Shown here: positions 1-7,690 of the stretch, one piece after another
Layout of the letters: each line of letters begins with the position of its first letter
Numbering within the stretch: the stretch's first letter is position 1
Virus record (IMG/VR): IMGVR_UViG_3300050821_006660
Coordinates: 1 to 31,786 of that record
Length of the DNA: 31,786 bases
From: a virus
Direction: 5' to 3' (one strand)
Notes under the pieces: model-generated
What the model was told of the DNA's origin: nothing
Database searches by the model: none
The model's input: the letters and a program-made list of their open reading frames with translations, nothing else
Program-made: the position numbers and the translations under genes

Positions 1-50
1 CGTCGCTCCAACTCGCACCACACCACCCGCCGGCGCCGTCGCCACAATGC
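1..50. repeat. Terminal direct repeat, left copy (circular closure)
   Basis: These 50 bases are identical to the last 50 bases of the window (31737-31786). A coding frame continues through the repeat from the right end into the left end without interruption. This shows that the molecule, or its assembly, is circular or circularly permuted, and that unique length is 31,736 bp. The repeat itself is most likely assembly overlap rather than a biological terminal repeat, because it lies inside a gene. Confidence 0.9.
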
Positions 51-633
51 GTCGCACTCCCGGCGTCGCGTCCACACCCGCACGGCCCGCCGGCGGAACG
101 CCTACCCGATCGCCTTGAACCGGAGGCGCCACGGCCGCAAGCGCCGCCGGAACCCCGGGCTCCTCTCGTCCGGGAAGGGGCTGGTCAAGGGCGTACTCCG
201 CACCGCAGTGGATGGCGCGGTCGATTCGCTCTACGGCGCGGGCGGGTGGCTCGCCGCGCAGGCGGGGGCGCACTACATCCCGCTCACGGATTCGGCGTCG
301 ACCGAAATCCTCGGGCTGCAGCCGCTCGATACGCTCAAGCGGCTCGGGACGAGCGTCGCCTTGGGGTTCCTCGCCAGCAAGATGCGCGTGAGTCCGATCC
401 ACGTCCGGATGCTCGTCATGGGCGGATTCTTGAACACGACGCTCTCGGTCGTCGAGAGCTTGATCCCAACGTCACTCGCCGGCGGCTTGGGGCTCTACCC
501 GGGGCAGCCGCATCTCGCGGGGATGGGCGATGCGTTCGTCGCGCAAGGATTCTTCCCGCCGCTCCCGGGCGGCACGCACGGCGACTATCACGGCGACCCC
601 GCGTTCATGGGCGCCTACCCCGGCCGCTCGTAG
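1..633 (+). CDS. Arg-rich membrane-associated virion protein, C-terminal part (gene spans the contig ends)
   Basis: This is the 3' portion of a gene that starts at 31377, runs off the right end and re-enters here in frame; the joined product is 330 aa. Roughly the first half is extremely Arg-rich and protamine-like, with many RRR runs and RRNP and RRNAYP motifs, suggesting DNA binding or condensation. The second half is hydrophobic, with two candidate membrane segments around the stretches LKRLGTSVALGFLASK and VRMLVMGGFLNTTLSVVESL. It ends in FMGAYPGRS, a motif shared with neighbouring virion-type proteins. A role as an internal DNA- and membrane-binding virion protein is inferred from composition and from its place between membrane proteins and capsid candidates. 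An internal TTG at 115 could be an alternative start, but the frame is open throughout. Confidence 0.8.
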   Translation, partial: RRSNSHHTTRRRRRHNASHSRRRVHTRTARRRNAYPIALNRRRHGRKRRRNPGLLSSGKGLVKGVLRTAVDGAVDSLYGAGGWLAAQAGAHYIPLTDSASTEILGLQPLDTLKRLGTSVALGFLASKMRVSPIHVRMLVMGGFLNTTLSVVESLIPTSLAGGLGLYPGQPHLAGMGDAFVAQGFFPPLPGGTHGDYHGDPAFMGAYPGRS

Positions 634-692
634 GCCGGGCCTGACCTCAATCGGATACTGACTCCCTCTCTCACTCAGACTCTTAGACCCCT

Positions 693-1337
693 ATGTCACT
701 CCGCATCGTTGTTCAGGCCCTGCCGCAGGCGGTCCTCGTTGGCCGATCGACACCTCTGTTCAGTGCACAGGGTGAGACGATCCCGTGGGTGTTCTACGAC
801 ACCATCAATTACCCCGCGGCCGGCACCGTCTCCAACCTCAACTACTTCCAGACCGTCCAGAGCGACAAGACGCTCGGCAATCTGGACCAGGGCGGGCAGC
901 TCCCGGCTGGGTTCTTCCACCAGATCAACAGCTTCCAGTTCGACCCGTTGTCCGTCCCGGCGATCGCGGCCGCGGGCGCGGCGGGCACGACACTGGCCGG
1001 CCCGGCCCAGGACTTGGCGATCTTGTTCTCGACGGCTCGCGCACTCTTTCAGTTCACGATCTCGAGCAAGCTGTACGTGCAGGTGCCGTTGACCTACCTG
1101 CACGCTTCCGGCTATCCGGTCGCGGTGCTGGCCGGTGCGTTCACGGCGGCGACCCAGGCCCAGTTCGTGGGCAACTCGTTCCCGGATGGGGATTACTACA
1201 TCGGGAACAACATCATCATCCCGCCGCAGCAGGCGTTCCTGGCGAGCATCATCTTCGCCGGCGCGCCGAACGCGATCAACGTCGCGACGCTGCTCCGGAT
1301 CGGGATGCCGGGCGCGTTGACCCGCCGCGTGTTGTAA
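693..1337 (+). CDS. Putative capsid-type structural protein (214 aa)
   Basis: The protein is 214 aa, rich in beta-forming residues and small residues, with few charges, as expected of a capsid subunit. Recognisable stretches are KTLGNLDQGGQLPAGFF near residue 55 and a hydrophobic, Ala-rich centre followed by FTISSKLYVQVPL. It opens a block of three similar-sized proteins, and its start is preceded by a pyrimidine-rich leader ending GACCCCTATG with no Shine-Dalgarno sequence. I cannot assign a known fold from sequence alone. A jelly-roll major capsid protein is plausible by size, composition and position. It lacks any HK97-type signature that I can see. Confidence 0.6.
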   Translation: MSLRIVVQALPQAVLVGRSTPLFSAQGETIPWVFYDTINYPAAGTVSNLNYFQTVQSDKTLGNLDQGGQLPAGFFHQINSFQFDPLSVPAIAAAGAAGTTLAGPAQDLAILFSTARALFQFTISSKLYVQVPLTYLHASGYPVAVLAGAFTAATQAQFVGNSFPDGDYYIGNNIIIPPQQAFLASIIFAGAPNAINVATLLRIGMPGALTRRVL

Positions 1338-1351
1338 TCGCGCGGTACGTA

Positions 1352-1389
1352 CACGACGTGCACGGGCCCGAAGTCTCGTGCACGTCGTG
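1352..1389. terminator. 13-bp perfect inverted repeat between structural genes
   Basis: CACGACGTGCACG at 1352-1364 is exactly complementary to 1377-1389, with a 12-base loop. It lies 15 bases past the stop of the first capsid candidate. There is no T-run after it, so it is either a factor-dependent or leaky terminator, an mRNA-stabilising hairpin, or a protein-binding dyad. A GC-rich 13-bp stem would certainly fold in RNA. Confidence 0.55.
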
Positions 1390-1421
1390 GTCGGGCTCCT
1401 ACTTCGAGAGTTGCACTCGCG

Positions 1422-1449
1422 GTCGATCCGTTCATGGTCCACCCCTGAT
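1422..1449 (-). repeat. Dispersed dyad repeat, copy A (diverged)
   Basis: This minus-oriented copy has one extra base compared with the others but keeps ATGGTCCACCCCTGAT exactly. It is the only copy inside the structural block and lies 34 bases before the second capsid candidate. Confidence 0.6.
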
Positions 1450-1483
1450 CCGTCTTTCTCTCGCGCTCGAGCGCTGACCCCTT

Positions 1484-2077
1484 ATGCCGCAACCGCCCGC
1501 CAACGGGATGAGCTATCCGCAGACGATCTCCGATCTGCTGTTGCCGGGGAACCCGTTCCTCGGCACGCTCCCGCGCAAATACTGGTTCTGCTTGAAGAAG
1601 GCGTTCGCCTACGGGGTGGACTATCTGCCCTTGACCGCGGGCGCCTCGGGCGTGCAGCAGTCCATCACGATCGACAGTGACAGTGACTTCGTGCTCATGC
1701 TGCCGCAGATGATCGTCACCGACTCGACGAACTTGATCCAGAAGTCGTTCGCGCCGGCGCTCATCAATCTCAGTAGCTCGCTCAACAACCAGTTCATGTT
1801 CCAGACAGCGCGGCACGTGATGACGTTCGCGTCGATCCCCGGGGTGGTGACGCCGCAGTATCTGCCGATGGCGTACATCTACCCGAAGGGCACGGTCCTC
1901 AACACGCTCTTGTCGAACTTGGACCTCGTGAACACCTACAACTACCGGTTTACGTACTGGGGATTCAAGGCGTACACGCAGGTGCCCGCGGACGGCGGGG
2001 ACGGGAGCTCGTCACCGAGCGATGGCACGACGGGCGGCATGGGCGCCTACCCGCATCGCGGCTTCGTGCGCCGGTAA
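1484..2077 (+). CDS. Putative capsid-type structural protein (197 aa) ending in MGAYP
   Basis: The 197 aa product has an N-terminal region containing YPQTISDLLLPGNPFLG, a central beta-rich region (SITIDSDSDFVL, INLSSSLNNQFMF) and an aromatic stretch YNYRFTYWGFKAY near residue 160. It ends with a Gly/Ser-rich linker and the motif GGMGAYPHRGFVRR. Composition and neighbours suggest a second major or minor capsid subunit. The start has no Shine-Dalgarno sequence and is preceded by GACCCCTT, as at the previous gene. Family membership cannot be confirmed by eye. Confidence 0.6.
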   Translation: MPQPPANGMSYPQTISDLLLPGNPFLGTLPRKYWFCLKKAFAYGVDYLPLTAGASGVQQSITIDSDSDFVLMLPQMIVTDSTNLIQKSFAPALINLSSSLNNQFMFQTARHVMTFASIPGVVTPQYLPMAYIYPKGTVLNTLLSNLDLVNTYNYRFTYWGFKAYTQVPADGGDGSSSPSDGTTGGMGAYPHRGFVRR

Positions 2078-2091
2078 CGCGAGAAACTTTC

Positions 2092-2793
2092 GTGGCCTTC
2101 CAGCGGAGCCGGGGCGGGATCTACAAGCGGGTCCGGATGCCGGGCAACATGGTGCCGGTCATCCCGGGCCCGCGGCCGGGTGGCGCGGCGTCGGACCCGT
2201 CCGCGTATCTCGACGTCGAGATGTACCACGCCGAGGTGGATGGGGTCTCGGCGCCGTACTTGGCGGGCGACCCCGGCGGGCCACCCAACGCGATCCCCGC
2301 GGTGCAGGTGCACCCGGTGTGGGAGTTCCCGCCCAGTAACGCGTTCCAGTTCTACCAGAACATCACGAGCACGCAGTCGATCGGGCTGACGCTGCCGCCG
2401 CCGCTCACGACGACGGCGCAGCTCCCGGCCGTGGCGGGCGCGACGCTCTTGCTCCCGGAGCTCGTGTATGTGCCGCCCGCGAACATGTTCACGGTGTTGC
2501 GGCTGGCGAGCATCTTCATCGACAACCCGACAGCGGCCGAGAACGTCACCTATATCATCCGGATCAACCAAGCCCCGGTCTCGGGGTTTACGTTCCGGTT
2601 CTTCCCCCGGATCGCGGCCAACGAGTCGACCGACTTCGAGTTCGTCTTACGCGATATCCCACAGGGCGCCACGGTCGACATGCTGATCCAGAACAATGCG
2701 AACACGGGCCCATGGACGGTGGGCGGCGCCTTGTCGGGATGGAGCTATCTCAAGAGCGACGAGATCGCCTTGTACGGGAACGTGAGGGTCTAG
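2092..2793 (+). CDS. Putative virion structural protein (233 aa)
   Basis: The gene starts at GTG, 14 bases after the previous stop. The N-terminus is basic (SRGGIYKRVRMPGNM), followed by a Pro-rich linker and a C-terminal half that looks like a beta-sandwich. Landmarks there include VYVPPANMFTVLRLASIFI, FRFFPRIAANESTDFEF and PWTVGGALSGWSYLKSDE. This layout fits a capsid-associated or vertex protein with a DNA- or membrane-facing basic tail. The order of three comparable proteins in a row suggests they build one shell together. Function is inferred from context only. Confidence 0.55.
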   Translation: MAFQRSRGGIYKRVRMPGNMVPVIPGPRPGGAASDPSAYLDVEMYHAEVDGVSAPYLAGDPGGPPNAIPAVQVHPVWEFPPSNAFQFYQNITSTQSIGLTLPPPLTTTAQLPAVAGATLLLPELVYVPPANMFTVLRLASIFIDNPTAAENVTYIIRINQAPVSGFTFRFFPRIAANESTDFEFVLRDIPQGATVDMLIQNNANTGPWTVGGALSGWSYLKSDEIALYGNVRV

Positions 2794-2797
2794 CGTC

Positions 2798-3085
2798 GTG
2801 GACTATCTCGTCATCGCCCAGGCGTGGGGCGGGTTCGACGAGCCGATCGCCATGCGCGCGCGGTCGATACGCGCAGTTCGCCGGATCCACGACACGCTCG
2901 ACGCGCGGCCGCTCCCGGATCGCGCCACGCATTGGTCAATCGACATCTTAGGACGCGCGAAGGGCAGTGATATCTATCGCGCGATCGGAGAGAGAGAGTG
3001 GGCCGCCATCTTCCCAGAGCAGGCGGCGGCTGACGCGCAAGCACTCGCCGAGGCAATAGCCGACCCGAAGATCCGGAAGCGCTAA
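2798..3085 (+). CDS. Small protein of unknown function (95 aa)
   Basis: It begins at GTG five bases after the previous stop and ends in TAATG, sharing a base with the next start, so it is translationally coupled to the fibre gene. The product is mixed-charge, alpha/beta-like and soluble, with no membrane segment. The sequence MDYLVIAQAWGGFDEPIAM looks like the start of a small folded domain. No function can be assigned. Its position between capsid and fibre genes suggests a virion or assembly role. Confidence 0.7.
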   Translation: MDYLVIAQAWGGFDEPIAMRARSIRAVRRIHDTLDARPLPDRATHWSIDILGRAKGSDIYRAIGEREWAAIFPEQAAADAQALAEAIADPKIRKR

Positions 3086-4389
3086 TGGCCTTCGGCACCC
3101 AGTCCGTCATCCTCTCGAACGGGATTCAGGCTGGTCCCTCGTTCGCGCTCGCTCAGGGGCTCTTTGTCTCCGTCGTCTCGCCGGCGACTGCCTCGAGCTC
3201 GCCGTCCCTTCGCCTGACGGCCGGGCCGCCCGACCAGATCGAAGTCGGCCCGAGTACGACGCCGCACTCCACCGTCATCGGGTTCGGCGCCGTCGTCCCC
3301 GTGGGAGGCGCTGGCAACCAGGTCGTCATCGGCACGGGCGCGAACACGACCGCGACGCAAGACGATGTCGTCATCGGCCACTTGGCGAACGCCGGCGTCG
3401 TCAGTGCAGCACTGGGCGCGGTCGCGATCGGGGTCAGTGCGAGCGTTGGCGGTGCCGGATCCAACGCCGGGGGCGGCGTCGCGATCGGGAACGCGGCCTT
3501 AGCGAACAACGGGATCGCGGTCGGGGTCGGGGCCACGTGCCTCTTAGGGATGGTGGCGATCGGGGTCAACGCGGTCGCCAAGAACTTCGGGATCGCGATC
3601 GGCAACGGCGCGGATGCGGAGTTCGGCGGTGGGCACGGGAACGGTGCGATCGCGATCGGCCGCAGTGCGGCGGCGCTCGAGTCCACCGACATCGTGATCG
3701 GGACCGGGAACGGCGGCACGGCGGCTGCGGCGGGCGGCAATGTTCTCTTGGCGTCGGGCGTCGGCGGCTCCGGCGTACAGGCCTCGAATTGCATCGTCAT
3801 CGGGTCCAGCTCGAATTTCGGCGGGGCGTCGAATCTCCCGGCCTCGGCCGCAGCGGGCGCCACGTTCTCGACCGTCATCGGTGGGAATAGCCAAGCGCAG
3901 CACGCGGGCGCGCGGCTCTTAGGGCGAGGGCTCGTCTCGACCGCCGCGAATCAGACGCTGATCGGTGGGACCGACGATCCGGCCGCGACGGTCATCTTCG
4001 GTAATGGGGCAGTCGCGGCCATCCCGCAGAACGTCATCGTCGGGGTGACCGGCGGATCTGGGGCGAACACGCCCGGCGCGAGCCACACGATCGCCGGCGG
4101 CCAGTCGACGGGCAACGTCGGGGGCGGGTCCATCATCTTCCAAACGAGTCCCGCGGGCGGCGCCGGATCCGGCGTCAATGCGTTGGTGACGGCACTCACG
4201 ATCGACTCGACGCAGACCGTCACGTTCGCGGTGGCACCAAAGATCACGGCGACAGTGGCGACCGGTGCGGTGACTCTGGGCGCGTTGACGAATGCGCCGG
4301 GCACAGCGACGGCGGCATCCCCGCCGCAGGCGTGGGGGGCCATCTTTATTGGCGCCACGCGCTTCGTAATGCCGTTGTGGACGGCGTAA
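3085..4389 (+). CDS. Fibre-like protein with YadA-head-type repeats
   Basis: The 434 aa protein carries many degenerate repeats centred on AIG or VIG followed by a small-residue turn (VVIGTGANTTATQDD, AVAIGVSASVG, GVAIGNAALANNG, GIAIGNGADAE, AIAIGRSAAALE). This is the left-handed parallel beta-roll pattern of trimeric adhesin heads and of some phage fibres. The C-terminal part (from about residue 365) is a different, Thr/Ala-rich beta region ending in FVMPLWTA. Likely role: a trimeric host-recognition fibre or vertex spike on the virion. It sits between capsid candidates and spike paralogues, which supports this. The absence of a membrane anchor domain argues against a bacterial autotransporter. 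Confidence 0.75.
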   Translation: MAFGTQSVILSNGIQAGPSFALAQGLFVSVVSPATASSSPSLRLTAGPPDQIEVGPSTTPHSTVIGFGAVVPVGGAGNQVVIGTGANTTATQDDVVIGHLANAGVVSAALGAVAIGVSASVGGAGSNAGGGVAIGNAALANNGIAVGVGATCLLGMVAIGVNAVAKNFGIAIGNGADAEFGGGHGNGAIAIGRSAAALESTDIVIGTGNGGTAAAAGGNVLLASGVGGSGVQASNCIVIGSSSNFGGASNLPASAAAGATFSTVIGGNSQAQHAGARLLGRGLVSTAANQTLIGGTDDPAATVIFGNGAVAAIPQNVIVGVTGGSGANTPGASHTIAGGQSTGNVGGGSIIFQTSPAGGAGSGVNALVTALTIDSTQTVTFAVAPKITATVATGAVTLGALTNAPGTATAASPPQAWGAIFIGATRFVMPLWTA

Positions 4390-4410
4390 CTCATCGTACT
4401 TGGAGATCCC

Positions 4411-4827
4411 ATGTCCATCGTTGTCGCAAAGTCCGCCCTGTTCAAGCAAACCGCTCTGGCAGGGCTAGTCTTGCCGTTTCAGTCGGTTCTCGGCGGCCAC
4501 TACCGGCTGTCGGTCTTCCTGTCTGTGAATGCGAACGCCGGAGCACTGGGCACGATCTACCCGGCGGCAACGTGGAGCGACGCGTATGGGGCGCAATCGC
4601 TTGCGACGGTACTAGAGCCCGCGCGTGTCGGCGTGCCCTATGCGTCCGGCGGCATCGTGTCGTGGTCGTCTGTCGTGTACGTCGCGCCATCGGGACTCAG
4701 TGGCGGGGCAGACGTGCTCTTGGGCGCCGATCGCACACTCTCTGATCCGGTCCCCGCCGGCTCTGAGTATGACCTTCACTGTCTGATCGAAGAACTATCG
4801 GCACCGCTCATCGTGAGCCAGGGCTAA
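4411..4827 (+). CDS. Putative virion protein, beta-rich (138 aa)
   Basis: The start is supported by GGAG seven bases upstream. The product is nearly free of charged residues in its middle and rich in Gly, Ala, Ser and Val (YRLSVFLSVNANAGALGTIY), a profile typical of fibre-tip or receptor-binding domains. It follows the fibre gene directly and precedes the spike paralogues, so a fibre accessory, chaperone or tip subunit is likely. I do not recognise the family. Confidence 0.65.
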   Translation: MSIVVAKSALFKQTALAGLVLPFQSVLGGHYRLSVFLSVNANAGALGTIYPAATWSDAYGAQSLATVLEPARVGVPYASGGIVSWSSVVYVAPSGLSGGADVLLGADRTLSDPVPAGSEYDLHCLIEELSAPLIVSQG

Positions 4828-4831
4828 TCCC

Positions 4832-5626
4832 ATGACCCCACCGATCCGTATCCCCAAGTTCGTCACCGCGAGCTACACGATGCAGAAGACGGACGGGTGG
4901 ATCATCGTCCAACCGAGCGTCACCTCCCCGGCGCAGATCGTGATTCAGTTGCCGTTCGATCCCGACTTGGATGCGGACTATCTCGTCACACGCGCCTATG
5001 GCTACGAGGAGCCCTCGACGGTCGACGTCGTCGTCGTCGGGAACGTGGGCGGCGGCTCGGCGGGCGACACGCTCTACTCGATCCCGGCCACCGCTGGCGG
5101 CTACCACCTGGGCCGCATCAATGGGAGCGCGCGGTTCGCCGTCAGCTCCCAGCAGCAAGGCGCGATCCCGCGCCCCTATACGGACTGGCTCGTGTCGTCG
5201 AGTCTCGATCTCGAGACCTTCGCGTCGCCATTCATCCCGAACTTGGCGGGGACGGTCATTGTGCCGCTCGCCGGGTTCGCGCCGGGCAACGGGGGTGGCG
5301 ACGGCGGACACCCGCGGAGCCTGTACGGGCTGTCGCTCGCGGTGAGTCCTCCGCTCACGACCGGGAAGCTCACGCTGTCCCCGCGGTTCAACGGCGTGGC
5401 GCTCTCGCCCGATGTCGTGGATTTGACGCCGGCGACGCAACCGGCGGCCTCGCGCGTGACCGCAGCCAGTCCGATCGCCGGGCCCGGCGTCGGGTTCTTC
5501 ACGCCCGAGGGCGGGTGCTTCCTGTTCGCCGCACCCTCAGCCGGCGGGATCTTGGATGTGGCCGTGATCGCGTCCGGGGGCGCGGCCGGGCCGACGCAAG
5601 GGATCGTGACCGCGAGCATCTTCTAG
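4832..5626 (+). CDS. Spike-like structural protein, paralogue 1
   Basis: The 264 aa protein is clearly homologous to the next gene product along its whole length. Shared blocks include PSTVDVVVV, DTLYSI, GGYH, PYTDW, VIVPLAGFAPGNG and the long stretch from GGHPRSLYGLS to the C-terminus, including SRVTAASPIAGPGVGFF. The pattern is a Gly-rich, beta-rich secreted-type fold with no membrane segment. A tandem duplication inside the structural operon suggests two related spikes or receptor-binding subunits with divergent N-terminal halves. The start follows a stop by four bases. Confidence 0.7.
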   Translation: MTPPIRIPKFVTASYTMQKTDGWIIVQPSVTSPAQIVIQLPFDPDLDADYLVTRAYGYEEPSTVDVVVVGNVGGGSAGDTLYSIPATAGGYHLGRINGSARFAVSSQQQGAIPRPYTDWLVSSSLDLETFASPFIPNLAGTVIVPLAGFAPGNGGGDGGHPRSLYGLSLAVSPPLTTGKLTLSPRFNGVALSPDVVDLTPATQPAASRVTAASPIAGPGVGFFTPEGGCFLFAAPSAGGILDVAVIASGGAAGPTQGIVTASIF

Positions 5627-5642
5627 GAAGGGGGGGTCCACC

Positions 5643-6494
5643 ATGCCCGATCCCGCCCGCCAGCAGATCGCGACGCTTATCAACCCGTTGCCGTTGAACG
5701 GCGGCCGTGCCCCGACCATCGTGACCGGCAACTACGGGATGCGGAAAGATGACGGGTGGGTGGTGGTCGTGCCGGCCCTCGCCTCGGGACAGGTGGTCAT
5801 CACCCTCCCGGCCGATCCGGACCCCGGCTCGACCTACTTCGTCACGCGTGCGCTCGGCGCCGTTGATCCCTCGACCGTGGATGTCGTGGTCGTCGCCAGC
5901 CCGCAGCAGTCGGCGACCGGGGGGTACGACACCCTGTACTCGATCGGAGCGAACAACGGCGGCTACCACATCAGCCGTTTTAACGAGACCATCGGATTCG
6001 GGGTGTCGTCGCAGCAGCCGAATTTCGCCCCGCACCCCTACACCGACTGGTTCGCGTTCACCTTCGGGGGGTTGGGGTTGGAGACGTATAGCGCGGCGTT
6101 TGTGCCGAACTTGGCTGGCTCGGTCATCGTGCCGTTGGCGGGGTTCGCGCCTGGGAACGGGGCGGGCGATGGCGGCCATCCGCGGAGCCTCTATGGGCTC
6201 TCGATCGCGGTCACGCCGCCTTTGAGCGCCGGAAATCTCCGATTGGCGCCCCGATTCAACGGGGTCGCCCTCTCGGCGGATGTGCTGGACCTTTCATCTG
6301 CTACGCAGCCGTCGGCATCGCGGGTGACGGCGGCCTCACCGATCGCGGGGCCCGGCGTCGGGTTCTTTACCGGGGCGGGGGGCTGCTTTCTCTTTTCCCC
6401 GCCGACGGCCGGGGCCATTCTCGATGTGCAGATCACCGGCTCAGGCGGCGCGACGGGCCCGACGGCCGGCATAGTGTCGGCATTCGTCTTTTAG
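5643..6494 (+). CDS. Spike-like structural protein, paralogue 2
   Basis: This 283 aa protein is the second member of the tandem pair. Its N-terminus is about 20 residues longer than that of paralogue 1. The C-terminal ~120 residues are most conserved, and divergence concentrates in the regions around residues 1-45 and 85-130. Such a pattern fits a conserved virion-attachment module with a variable recognition region, but this is inference. A strong ribosome site (GGAAGGGGGG) precedes the start. Confidence 0.7.
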   Translation: MPDPARQQIATLINPLPLNGGRAPTIVTGNYGMRKDDGWVVVVPALASGQVVITLPADPDPGSTYFVTRALGAVDPSTVDVVVVASPQQSATGGYDTLYSIGANNGGYHISRFNETIGFGVSSQQPNFAPHPYTDWFAFTFGGLGLETYSAAFVPNLAGSVIVPLAGFAPGNGAGDGGHPRSLYGLSIAVTPPLSAGNLRLAPRFNGVALSADVLDLSSATQPSASRVTAASPIAGPGVGFFTGAGGCFLFSPPTAGAILDVQITGSGGATGPTAGIVSAFVF

Positions 6495-6509
6495 GGATAT
6501 ACTGGTGAC

Positions 6510-6749
6510 ATGACCAACGACGAGCAGGTCGTCATCGATGTCTTGGAGCACCACGCCAAAACGTGGGATGCAACCGATCCGCAGCAGGCACAGACGTTCC
6601 GTGATGCCATCGCGGTGTTGACGGCGCCGCAGACGAGCGGCGTGCTCCTCCCGGAGGCGACCCCACCGGCGGGTCCGCTCTCGGTCGACCCCGCGGTGCT
6701 CGTCCACCACCCCGTGAACCCCGACGCGGAGACACCTGTCAATGGGTAA
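6510..6749 (+). CDS. Small protein of unknown function (79 aa)
   Basis: The N-terminal half is helical (TNDEQVVIDVLEHHAKTWD) and the C-terminal half is Pro-rich and probably disordered. The gene overlaps the next start by eight bases. It belongs to the structural operon by position, but no function can be read from the sequence. Confidence 0.7.
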   Translation: MTNDEQVVIDVLEHHAKTWDATDPQQAQTFRDAIAVLTAPQTSGVLLPEATPPAGPLSVDPAVLVHHPVNPDAETPVNG

Positions 6750-7200
6750 CCTCGCTCAGGTTCAGACGTCCGAGATCGTCTCCACGGTCGCGACGCCTGC
6801 GACCATCCCTAATTCCCTCGCCACGACCGAGCCGCAGGACCAGCCATTCAACAACTACCGGGCCTTCACGGTCCCGAACGTTGCGAGCGTCTTCACCCCG
6901 GACCTCTCCCAGGGCTCAGGCCAGTTCATCACGGGCATCGCCGGCGCCTCGACGATCGCCAACCCCATCAACCCGCCGGCCCAGAATGCCAATAGCGGGT
7001 TCGAGATGATCGTCTGCATCATCAACGCCTCGGGCGGGGCGCTGGGCGCGATCACCGCGGGCACCCAGTACAAGCTCGTGGGCGGGGCCTTTCCTATCGT
7101 CGCGAACGGGACCCGGGTCTATGTCTCGTTTACGAACATCGGGACGCAGGCGGCACCGGTGTACAGCGAGACGGGGCGGGGCGCGGGCACGGCCAACTGA
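6742..7200 (+). CDS. Putative virion-associated protein (152 aa)
   Basis: The protein has a Thr/Ser/Pro-rich N-terminus and a Gly/Ala/Asn-rich beta-type C-terminus with the stretch YKLVGGAFPIVANGTRVYVSF. It has very few charges and no membrane segment. This fits a minor capsid or spike protein, and it closes the run of spike-type genes. Start ATG overlaps the preceding gene. Confidence 0.6.
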   Translation: MGNLAQVQTSEIVSTVATPATIPNSLATTEPQDQPFNNYRAFTVPNVASVFTPDLSQGSGQFITGIAGASTIANPINPPAQNANSGFEMIVCIINASGGALGAITAGTQYKLVGGAFPIVANGTRVYVSFTNIGTQAAPVYSETGRGAGTAN

Positions 7201-7203
7201 TCG

Positions 7204-7560
7204 ATGCCGAAGCGCGCCGCCATGGAACTGACCCACTATCAGGCCAAACGGCGGCGCGGCAATCCGCAGACATCGCGGGCGTCGGTCATCGACGAAACCG
7301 AGCGGGCCCTCGAAGCCTTCGTCAAGCTCGAAGACATCCTTCGCGAGTTCGGCGAACACATCGAAGCGGCCGATGATGAAGCTGAAGGGCTCGCCCGCCA
7401 GATCGGACCCGCGATGGCCGACCTACTGTACGGGATCGTCAACGCACTCCGCGTCGCCGAGGCAATGCGCACAGCGCCCAAGGCCACCATTCTTCGTCTG
7501 GAAGATGATCCCGAGTACGGCACGAGCTTGGACGACATGATCGAACAACTGGAGGCGTGA
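7204..7560 (+). CDS. Basic-tailed helical protein of unknown function (118 aa)
   Basis: The N-terminus is basic (YQAKRRRGNPQTSR) and the rest is acidic and helical (ALEAFVKLEDILREFGEHI, ADLLYGIVNALRV). The RRRGNP segment resembles the Arg-Asn-Pro motifs in other virion candidates here. A scaffold or internal virion role is possible but not demonstrated. Alternative start ATG at 7222 would remove six residues. Confidence 0.65.
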   Translation: MPKRAAMELTHYQAKRRRGNPQTSRASVIDETERALEAFVKLEDILREFGEHIEAADDEAEGLARQIGPAMADLLYGIVNALRVAEAMRTAPKATILRLEDDPEYGTSLDDMIEQLEA

Positions 7561-7561
7561 C

Positions 7562-7690
7562 GTGAGCGGCATTCAGAAACCCGTCATCACCCGCGTCTGG
7601 GTCGTGAAGACCGCCATCTTGTACGTGGGCTTTCTGGCGGTCGTGTGGTACTTGGGGTGGAAATATCTCGGGAGCGGGATGACCCACTGA
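7562..7690 (+). CDS. Single-pass membrane microprotein (42 aa)
   Basis: The start is GTG one base after the previous stop, and the stop TGA overlaps the ATG of the next gene. A single hydrophobic helix (WVVKTAILYVGFLAVVWYLGW) fills most of the protein. The basic residues before it predict an N-inside or dual topology. Position just before the endolysin suggests either a small virion membrane protein or a lysis-related protein; neither can be proven. Confidence 0.65.
   Translation: MSGIQKPVITRVWVVKTAILYVGFLAVVWYLGWKYLGSGMTH

Noticed and set aside
1-50. Terminal repeat as attachment site or biological terminal redundancy
   Set aside because: It lies inside an Arg-rich gene, has a round 50-base length and keeps the frame exactly, as expected for assembly overlap of a circular contig.
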